Shown here in pieces: positions 22,583 to 28,508 of a DNA stretch of 28,508 nucleotides. The stretch is from NCBI GenBank assembly GCA_937960795.1, contig CALGPA010000094.1:1-28508 (forward strand). Direction: 5' to 3'. Each line of letters begins with the position of its first letter. The first letter of the stretch is position 1. The stretch is from an uncultured bacterium. Lineage in GTDB: Bacteria > Cloacimonadota > Cloacimonadia > Cloacimonadales > Cloacimonadaceae. The translations under genes were made by a program, and so were the position numbers. The notes below the pieces were generated by a model, which saw only the letters and a list, made by a program, of their open reading frames with translations, was not told the DNA's origin and did not search any database.

Positions 22583-24682
22583 ATGAAGCCAAATATCGAT
22601 AAATCAAAGAAACTAGATACTCCGGTGATGTATCTCAAGGGTGTGGGCGAATACCGCAGCAAACTCTTGGCAAAACTGGGAGTGCACACTGTGCTGGATC
22701 TGATGGAGCTCTTCCCCAGAACATATCTCAGCCGCACAGTAGACCCCAGCTTAGCAGAGCTGCAAGTGGGCGAGAATGTCGCTTTCACTGCCGAGATATC
22801 ATGGGTGGATGATCGTCCAAGCTCGACCGGTAAGAAGATCCTGCATGTGGGAGTCAACGACAAAGCCCTGGGGCTTGAGTGTGTATGGTTTCGCTATCCT
22901 CCAAACTACCTGCAGATCTTCAAGCCCGGCAAGACCATCTGGCTCAGTGGTACTCTCAGCTCATACAATGACCAGTTGCAGATCAATCACCCGGATTTTG
23001 AGGTATTGGACAGCGAGTCTGAGGACAATGACTTTTGGAAGAGCAGGCTTTTGCTTCCGGTCTATCCTCTCACCGAGGGTCTCACGCAGAGCCTGATGCG
23101 CAGGTTGATCTATACATGCTTTGAGCAATACGCTTCATATATTGATGAGATTCTGCCGGATTTCCTATTGCAGAAGCACAGCTTCTCTCCCCGCAGAGTC
23201 GCGCTTCAGATGATGCACTTTGCGCAGAAGCAGGAGCAGGCAGATCAGATGCGCCGCCGCTTTGCTTATGAGGAATTCTTCTTTTCGCAGATCCTGTGGG
23301 CGCGCCACAAAGCTTATCATAGCCAGAACATACACGGCATCACCTTTGAAAACAAGAAGGTGCTGACCTCAGAGCTGAAGAAGAAACTCTGTTTTGATCT
23401 CACCGCTGCTCAAAAGCGAGTGATCCGCGAGATCTTTGAGGACATGTGCTCTGCCAGGCAGATGTCCAGGCTCATCCAGGGAGATGTGGGCTCTGGCAAG
23501 ACGATCGTCACCATCTTTGCCATGCTTCTTGCAGTGGAGAATGGTTACCAAGCAGCCCTGATGGCTCCTACGGAGATCCTGGCAGAGCAGCATTATCAGA
23601 ATTTTCTTGCTTTCCTCGACGGGATGGGAATCATGATCATCCTCCTCAAAGGCGGCAGCTACAAAGGAAAAGCCGAGCAAAAGAAACAGATCGCAGACGG
23701 CAGTGCTCAGATCATCTTGGGCACTCATGCCTTGATCCAAAAAGACGTGGATTTTGCCAAGCTGGGCTTTGTGGCTGTGGATGAGCAGCACCGCTTTGGG
23801 GTGGAGCAGCGCGCGATGCTTGCCAATGGTAAATCTCGCCCTGATCTGCTCTATCTTTCCGCAACGCCAATCCCGCGATCTCTGGCGATGACAGTCTATG
23901 GAGATCTGCAAGTCAGCCTGATCGATGAGATGCCCCCAAACCGCAAGCCCGTGATCACATACTACCGCTCAGAGCGAAAGCTGGACACCGTCTTTGCAGA
24001 TGTCGAGAAGGAGCTAAGAAAAGGCAGACAAGCATATTTCGTCTGCCCCTTGGTCGAAGAGAGCGAGAAGCTGGCGCTGCTGGACGCGCAGAGACTCTAT
24101 GAGCATCTTAGGGACAAAATTTACCGATCTTTCCCCATAGAGCTTCTCCACGGTAGAATGCCAGCCAAAGAAAAGGACGCCATCATGCAACGCTTCAAGT
24201 CCGGCGAGATCAAGATCTTGGTCTCCACGACCGTGATCGAGGTGGGCGTGGATGTCGCAAATGCTTCCGTGATGGTGATCGAGCACGCGGAGCGCTTTGG
24301 GCTTGCTCAAATGCACCAATTGCGCGGTCGCGTCGGTAGAGGCGCAGATCAGGCATATTGCTTTTTGATCGGCCATCATCCGCTTAGTTCTATGGCTCGT
24401 GAAAGACTCAATGTCATGACGCGCAGCACAGACGGCTTTGTGATCGCCGAGAAGGATCTCGAGCTGCGCGGTCCCGGCGAGTTCTTTGGCTATGAGCAGT
24501 CCGGGATGCCTCAGTTTCGCTTTGCCAATCTGATCTTAGACCAATCCATCCTTAGTTTAGCTCGAAAGGATGCTTTTGAGATCATCAAAGATGACTACCA
24601 ATTAATCAAAGCAGAGCACGAAAAACTAAGGATAATTTACTTGTCTAAATACAAGCAAAAAGAGAGCCTTATCCTATACTAG
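22583..24682 (+). CDS. recG: ATP-dependent DNA helicase RecG
   Basis: This is a monomeric branched-DNA helicase for replication-fork regression and Holliday-junction processing, 699 residues from the ATG at 22583. A TTG five codons earlier at 22568 is less likely. The N-terminal wedge domain starts with LDTPVMYLKGVGEYR, the family hallmark, and includes the OB fold. Helicase motifs are I GDVGSGKT (K306), II DEQHRFG (400-406), III YLSATPIPRSLAM, then the RecG TRG region STTVIEVGVDVANASVMVIE with QLRGRVGRG (VI), and the C-terminal ELRGPGEFFGYEQSGMP. Length is normal. No good ribosome-binding site is seen; a TTGACA at 22549-22554 could be a -35 but lacks a convincing -10. Confidence 0.96.
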   Translation: MKPNIDKSKKLDTPVMYLKGVGEYRSKLLAKLGVHTVLDLMELFPRTYLSRTVDPSLAELQVGENVAFTAEISWVDDRPSSTGKKILHVGVNDKALGLECVWFRYPPNYLQIFKPGKTIWLSGTLSSYNDQLQINHPDFEVLDSESEDNDFWKSRLLLPVYPLTEGLTQSLMRRLIYTCFEQYASYIDEILPDFLLQKHSFSPRRVALQMMHFAQKQEQADQMRRRFAYEEFFFSQILWARHKAYHSQNIHGITFENKKVLTSELKKKLCFDLTAAQKRVIREIFEDMCSARQMSRLIQGDVGSGKTIVTIFAMLLAVENGYQAALMAPTEILAEQHYQNFLAFLDGMGIMIILLKGGSYKGKAEQKKQIADGSAQIILGTHALIQKDVDFAKLGFVAVDEQHRFGVEQRAMLANGKSRPDLLYLSATPIPRSLAMTVYGDLQVSLIDEMPPNRKPVITYYRSERKLDTVFADVEKELRKGRQAYFVCPLVEESEKLALLDAQRLYEHLRDKIYRSFPIELLHGRMPAKEKDAIMQRFKSGEIKILVSTTVIEVGVDVANASVMVIEHAERFGLAQMHQLRGRVGRGADQAYCFLIGHHPLSSMARERLNVMTRSTDGFVIAEKDLELRGPGEFFGYEQSGMPQFRFANLILDQSILSLARKDAFEIIKDDYQLIKAEHEKLRIIYLSKYKQKESLILY

Positions 24683-24706
24683 AGCCCTGCTTTTTACAAA
24701 AAGCTC

Positions 24707-24734
24707 TTGACGATATCCGCCCCAATAGGATAGT
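24707..24734 (+). promoter_or_regulatory. Candidate promoter for the S8 protease gene
   Basis: TTGACG (24707-24712) and GATAGT (24729-24734) are 16 bases apart, 26 bases upstream of the ATG at 24761. Match is 5/6 and 4/6. Confidence 0.45.
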
Positions 24735-24760
24735 GAGAAAAACTATGAACCGAGGTGCTC

Positions 24761-27700
24761 ATGAAAAAGCTGATAACATTATTCATGCTGATCATAATCA
24801 GCACAGCCGTATTTGCGGATCGGGTCAAATTTGACCCCCACTACTTCCAATCCCGCACTATCATCGGCTGTTTTACTAAGGATGCAATCCCAAATATAGA
24901 TGGTAAACTTGAATATACAGTCGAAAATGGAATCATCCGCACAGGCATCGAGACCATCGACGCCATCGCTGATAACTACCAAATCGTAGACATCAAACAA
25001 GCCCATCCCTATATCACAATGCCTGAATGGAACGACAATGGCTTGTATCTTCAAAACACATACCGCTTCTTCTTGGCTAGCGACGACAATATTGACGATG
25101 CAGTATTGGCTCTTCACAAAGACAAAAACCTGATCTACGCAGAGCTTGAAGCGATTAACTATCAGAAGTTTGTCCCGGACGATCCGATGCTTCCCCAACA
25201 ATATGCTCATCCTCTCTTGCAGAGCTTTGAAGCTTGGGACTACGTGACCGGAAGCCACGACATCATAGTCGCCATCACCGATAGCGGCGTAAAGTGGAAC
25301 CATCCTGATTTGATGGGCAACATCTGGATCAATCCTGCTGAATCCCCCGGGATGAGCATTGATTGGGAAAATGGATTGATCTTGGGCGGAAACGGCCTGG
25401 ATGCCGGCGAAGGCGGCGGGAAAGCCGACGACCTAGTGGGCTGGGACTTTGTAGACAACGACAACAATCCCATCCAAAACTATGCTCACAACGACCATGG
25501 CACCCACGTCGCAGGCTGCGCCGGAGCGGTCGGCAACAACGGAATCGGTGTGGTTGGAACCTCTCCAAACGTCTCCATCCTAGTATGTAAAGGCGCACCT
25601 AGCAATTCCCCATCAACCGGTGTCCAGTATGCCTACGACCAAATGCTCTATTCCGGACAGATCGGAGCTCACATCATCAACGCCAGCTGGGGCGGCCCCG
25701 GAAACGGATCATACCCAAACAGCATCGTAAACCACGTCACCGCATTGGGCTCCACCGTCGTAGCCGCCGCAGGCAACGCAAATACTGAGCACACTTCCAG
25801 CTATCAAGATTACCCTGCGGATGCAGAAAACGCTTTTAACGTAGCCGCCACAAACCATAATGACATGAAGGCCAACTTCTCCGATTATGGCGAACCCATT
25901 GACATCTCAGCGCCCGGAGACAACATCCTTTCCACTATCATTGGCGGAAACGGCTATGCTTCATATGGCGGAACCTCCATGGCGAGCCCGGTGGTTGCAG
26001 GGGTGGCAGCTTTGGTCAAATCCCTCCACCCGGAGATGAATTCCCAAAATCTGCGTAACCGCTTAATGTACACAGCCGATCCCATCGACGACATCAATCC
26101 CAGCTATGCAGGCTTGCTCGGTGCCGGCAGGATCAACGCCTTTACCGCCACCATGTATGACAAAATCCCAAACATCGAAAAAGATGAATTTAACGTAAAT
26201 GAACTCATCGGTGACAATGACGGTGTCGCAAATCCCGGAGAAACCGTGACCATGAATATCCGTCTTGCAAACGCAATGACAGGACATGGCGTTCTGTGGA
26301 TGGATGCAAACGACCTTACTGCTACCATCAGAACTAACTACCCCGGAGTGAGCCTCATCGATTCTGTTTCCACATATGGACAAGGTGGATATCTCTATGC
26401 CGGATCCACAGCTTGGAACCAAGAAGAGTTTAAATTCAGCACCATCTCCACGCTCCCTTCAGAGCCGATTCCTTTTGAGCTCGTGATCGCTTCCAATGGC
26501 AACCAAACTTATCCCTATCACAAAGTGATCCCCTTCAATGTGGAGCTCTCTTTGGTGCAGCATGGCTGGCCTTTCAACACCGGCGGCGCAGCCTCTTCCT
26601 CTCCCGTATTGATCGACCTTGATGGTGACAACTACAAAGAGATCGTCTTTGGAGATCAAGAAGGTAACGTCCATGCTCTTAGCGCCAATGGCGTAACTGA
26701 AATCCCCGGATTCCCGCTGGCTCTGGGAGCAAATGTGCTCGGATCCATCGCCCAAGCCAAACTTGTCGATGACGGTAACTACGACTTTGCTGCCAGCTTG
26801 GCAAACAACAACATCGTAGCTTTCAATTCCATAGGTGAAATTCTCTTCAGCCAGCCCGCAGGCGGAACTCTTCGCGGCGGTCCGGTGGTCGCCAATCTCT
26901 TTAGTGATCAGAGCGCCAAAGTGATCGCAGTGGCTCAAAATGGTACTCTTGTTGTGCTCAATAGCGATGGCAGCGCTGTGCCAAACTTCCCTGCAGCCTT
27001 GGGCGGAGCATTCCTCTCATCTCCCGCAGTGGCAGATCTAAATGGCGATGGAAACCTCGAGATTATCGCGTGCAGCCTCACCGGTGCCCTCAATGCCATC
27101 AGCCCACTCACCGGCGAAAACATCAGCGGATTCCCGGTCCAACTCAACGGTGGCAGCCAAAACTCCATCACCATCGCCGATATCGATGGAGATTCATATC
27201 CTGAGATCCTCGTCGCCACCAGCACTACCGGTCTTTTCTACGGCATCAACCATGACGGCTCAGTAAACTTCCAGAAAACCATCGGTGGACAGATCAAGAG
27301 CAGCCCGGTCGTTGCAGACGTAAACAACGACGGCAGCCCCGAGATCATCCTCATCGCTGCCAATGGTGATGTCTACATCATGGATCACACAGCCGCAAAT
27401 CTCCCGGGAACCCCGATCTCAGTGGGGACATCCGTGGAGTCCAGCCCAGTAGTCGCAAGATTTGACAACGGCTCAAACTACGCCGGAATCATCTTTGGTG
27501 ATACCAATGGCAAGTTGCACTCCGTGCGCCTTGATGGCACGGAATCACCAAACTTCCCCATCACCCTCAACGGAAACATCAAAGTCTCCGCGGCTTTGGC
27601 TGACCTTGATGGCGACGGGGATCTGGATATCGTAGTGCCGGACAATGGCTCCTACTACGTGATCGACATCAAACGCGGTATCGACAGCATTGAATGGGCA

Positions 27701-28054
27701 TGCTTCACCGGAACCTACAACCGCTCCGGAAACGTGGCTCAACCCACTCCGAACATTGACCTTGTCAATCCCATCAAAGATACCATGCTCTATGGCGCAT
27801 ATCCAAACCCATTCAATCCCCAGACTACTCTGAGCTTCAACCTCAAAGAAGCCGGAGATGTAAATCTGGAGATCTTCAACCAAAAAGGTCAAAAGGTGCG
27901 TAGCCTGGTGAATTCCAGCATGGATGCCGGCGAACACAGAGTCGTCTGGAACGGCACCGATGATAATGGTCGCGCTGTGAGCAGCGGATTGTATTTCTAC
28001 CGTCTCAAATCCGGAAAATACAGTTCAACCCGCAAAATGATCATGATGAAATAA
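24761..28054 (+). CDS. Secreted subtilisin-like (S8) protease with VCBS/FG-GAP repeats and type IX sorting domain
   Basis: The protein has 1097 residues from the ATG at 24761 (GAGGTG just upstream; a GTG two codons earlier overlaps it). The signal peptide is about 1-19. Residues about 20-150 look like a propeptide. The S8 domain is about 155-460, with D174 (AITDSGVKWNHPDL), H246 (NDHGTHVAG), oxyanion N339 (AAAGNANTE) and S406 (GGTSMASPVVAG). About 470-610 is a beta-rich linker (ELIGDNDGVANPGETVTMNI). About 615-1000 holds six FG-GAP/VCBS-type blades with SSPVVADxNxDGxxEI motifs, including DLDGDGDLDIVVPD, suggesting a Ca-binding propeller. The last roughly 85 residues, from YPNPFNPQTTLSF to STRKMIMMK, are a FlgD-like type IX sorting domain. 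The protein is probably surface-attached or released, degrading external protein. Confidence 0.92.
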   Translation: MKKLITLFMLIIISTAVFADRVKFDPHYFQSRTIIGCFTKDAIPNIDGKLEYTVENGIIRTGIETIDAIADNYQIVDIKQAHPYITMPEWNDNGLYLQNTYRFFLASDDNIDDAVLALHKDKNLIYAELEAINYQKFVPDDPMLPQQYAHPLLQSFEAWDYVTGSHDIIVAITDSGVKWNHPDLMGNIWINPAESPGMSIDWENGLILGGNGLDAGEGGGKADDLVGWDFVDNDNNPIQNYAHNDHGTHVAGCAGAVGNNGIGVVGTSPNVSILVCKGAPSNSPSTGVQYAYDQMLYSGQIGAHIINASWGGPGNGSYPNSIVNHVTALGSTVVAAAGNANTEHTSSYQDYPADAENAFNVAATNHNDMKANFSDYGEPIDISAPGDNILSTIIGGNGYASYGGTSMASPVVAGVAALVKSLHPEMNSQNLRNRLMYTADPIDDINPSYAGLLGAGRINAFTATMYDKIPNIEKDEFNVNELIGDNDGVANPGETVTMNIRLANAMTGHGVLWMDANDLTATIRTNYPGVSLIDSVSTYGQGGYLYAGSTAWNQEEFKFSTISTLPSEPIPFELVIASNGNQTYPYHKVIPFNVELSLVQHGWPFNTGGAASSSPVLIDLDGDNYKEIVFGDQEGNVHALSANGVTEIPGFPLALGANVLGSIAQAKLVDDGNYDFAASLANNNIVAFNSIGEILFSQPAGGTLRGGPVVANLFSDQSAKVIAVAQNGTLVVLNSDGSAVPNFPAALGGAFLSSPAVADLNGDGNLEIIACSLTGALNAISPLTGENISGFPVQLNGGSQNSITIADIDGDSYPEILVATSTTGLFYGINHDGSVNFQKTIGGQIKSSPVVADVNNDGSPEIILIAANGDVYIMDHTAANLPGTPISVGTSVESSPVVARFDNGSNYAGIIFGDTNGKLHSVRLDGTESPNFPITLNGNIKVSAALADLDGDGDLDIVVPDNGSYYVIDIKRGIDSIEWACFTGTYNRSGNVAQPTPNIDLVNPIKDTMLYGAYPNPFNPQTTLSFNLKEAGDVNLEIFNQKGQKVRSLVNSSMDAGEHRVVWNGTDDNGRAVSSGLYFYRLKSGKYSSTRKMIMMK

Positions 28055-28081
28055 CGTAATCAGCTTATCAAGATAAATCAA

Positions 28082-28109
28082 AGAGCTCCGCTTGCGGGGC
28101 TCTTTTTTT
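28082..28109 (+). terminator. Intrinsic terminator after the S8 protease gene
   Basis: AGAGCTCCG (28082-28090) pairs with CGGGGCTCT (28095-28103), including one G-T pair, around a CTTG loop. It is followed by seven Ts (28103-28109). Confidence 0.9.
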
Positions 28110-28113
28110 GCTC

Positions 28114-28229
28114 TGTAAGTGCCTATTTTGCAGGCTTCCTCATGCCTTCCTCACCGCTCGCTCACCGGTCGAGCGTGCAAGCGGTGAGAAAATAAGGACT
28201 TAGACGATTCGCGGCTGCGCCGAAAATCG
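28114..28229 (+). repeat. Dispersed roughly 110-bp repeat, right copy
   Basis: This copy starts 4 bases after the terminator T-run. The core is 28150-28188, between CTCACCG and CGGTGAG. The distal arm at 28205-28229 can fold as CGATTCGCGGC against GCCGAAAATCG around TGC, with two mismatches. The same arm is present in the left copy but not in the middle one. The upstream part (GTAAGTGC, then GGC ... GCC at 28133-28146) corresponds to the hairpin of the other copies but pairs less well here. Confidence 0.85.
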
Positions 28230-28262
28230 GATTGAAAATTGAGAATTGAGGATGGAGAATTA
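28230..28262. repeat. Degenerate AT-rich AATTGAGAATTGAGG tract
   Basis: Short overlapping copies of the word GAAAATTGA/GAATTGAGG/GGAGAATTA follow the dispersed repeat, at the place where the left flank carries its AT-rich 60-bp tandem. Nothing recognisable is seen in 28263-28330. Confidence 0.4.
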
Positions 28263-28338
28263 CGGGGTCGTTTGGGCGCTGCAGATCAATGAATATAGAA
28301 CGCGGATTTAACTGACGGATTCTTATGATTTGGTTTTG

Positions 28339-28386
28339 GAGTGCTGAAGTTCCGAAGTGCTGGAGTGCTGGAGTGATGGAGTTTTG
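28339..28386. repeat. 8-bp-period tandem array, six units
   Basis: The units are GAGTGCTG, AAGTTCCG, AAGTGCTG, GAGTGCTG, GAGTGATG and GAGTTTTG; TGGTTTTG at 28331-28338 may be a seventh. It is the inverse-orientation counterpart of the array at 141-172. Confidence 0.65.
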
Positions 28387-28401
28387 CGCAAGTTTCTGCC
28401 C

Positions 28402-28462
28402 TCACCACCAGCCTAGATTAGTCATTCCATATCTTCACCACCAGCCCTACATTAGTCATTCC
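28402..28462. repeat. Two direct copies of TCACCACCAGCC...TTAGTCATTCC
   Basis: Units at 28402-28428 and 28435-28462 share TCACCACCAGCC at the start and ATTAGTCATTCC at the end, 33 bases apart. The second continues into CGGAACACGTAGCGCAGCG and a CGGGG/CCCCG palindrome (28484-28494). It is probably the truncated inverse counterpart of the palindromes at 9-100. Confidence 0.6.
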
Positions 28463-28508
28463 GGAACACGTAGCGCAGCGATTCGGGGTCCCCGCAAAAT
28501 TGCGCAGC

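Noticed and set aside
24681..24707. Hairpin AGAG...GCTTTTT-AC-AAAAAGC...TCT after recG, considered as a terminator
   Set aside because: It has a weak AT-only stem with a two-base loop and is not followed by a T-run; it also abuts the -35 of the next promoter.
28331..28386. Short regularly spaced units considered as a CRISPR array
   Set aside because: The period is only 8 bases with no unique spacers, and there are no cas genes in the window.

Overview
The window looks like chromosomal DNA of a Gram-negative, FCB-group-like bacterium. The best fit is Candidatus Cloacimonadota (Cloacimonetes) or a near relative. The evidence is several outer-membrane beta-barrels, a LolCDE-like ABC system with a LolA-like carrier, a DUF5683 protein, and a subtilisin-like protease that ends in a type IX secretion / FlgD-like C-terminal sorting domain with the YPNPFNP signature. 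The taxonomic call is inference from gene content; no rRNA or marker phylogeny is possible here.

Layout, left to right. (1) 1-599 is a gene-free mosaic of small repeats followed by a promoter. (2) 600-3270 (+) is kbl, rsmI and a HAD phosphatase in a tight operon. (3) 3273-4100 (-) is a single outer-membrane barrel. A divergent, mirror-symmetric promoter region (4101-4288) separates it from a seven-gene, almost gap-free operon, 4289-10947 (+): TetR regulator, porin-like barrel, ABC ATPase, two FtsX-type permeases, LolA-like periplasmic carrier and HI0933-family flavoprotein. (4) 11003-13474 (+) is an acyl-CoA synthetase and a Nif3-family protein, closed by a strong terminator. (5) 13590-16046 (+) is a large multidomain lipoprotein with its own promoter and terminator. 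A dispersed repeat follows, then xthA (+). (6) 17155-18414 (-) is a DUF5683 protein plus a secreted CAP-domain protein, and 18553-20735 (-) is corA followed by a POTRA-less Omp85-type barrel. (7) 20997-28054 (+) is htrA, recG and the large S8 protease with VCBS/FG-GAP repeats. (8) 28055-28508 is a second gene-free mosaic, mirroring the left one.

The main theme is the cell envelope: about 12 of 22 genes encode exported, outer-membrane or envelope-transport proteins. The most system-like unit is the TetR/barrel/ABC/LolA-like operon, which could be a dedicated inner-to-outer membrane lipid or lipoprotein export route under its own repressor.

The most unusual non-coding signal is a roughly 110-bp repeat in three copies with an almost invariant 39-bp core bounded by 7-bp inverted repeats. 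Two of its copies lie in composite repeat clusters at the two window ends that have the same order of parts in opposite orientation. Start codons were re-chosen for eight genes where a ribosome-binding site, signal peptide or family N-terminus favoured an internal start.
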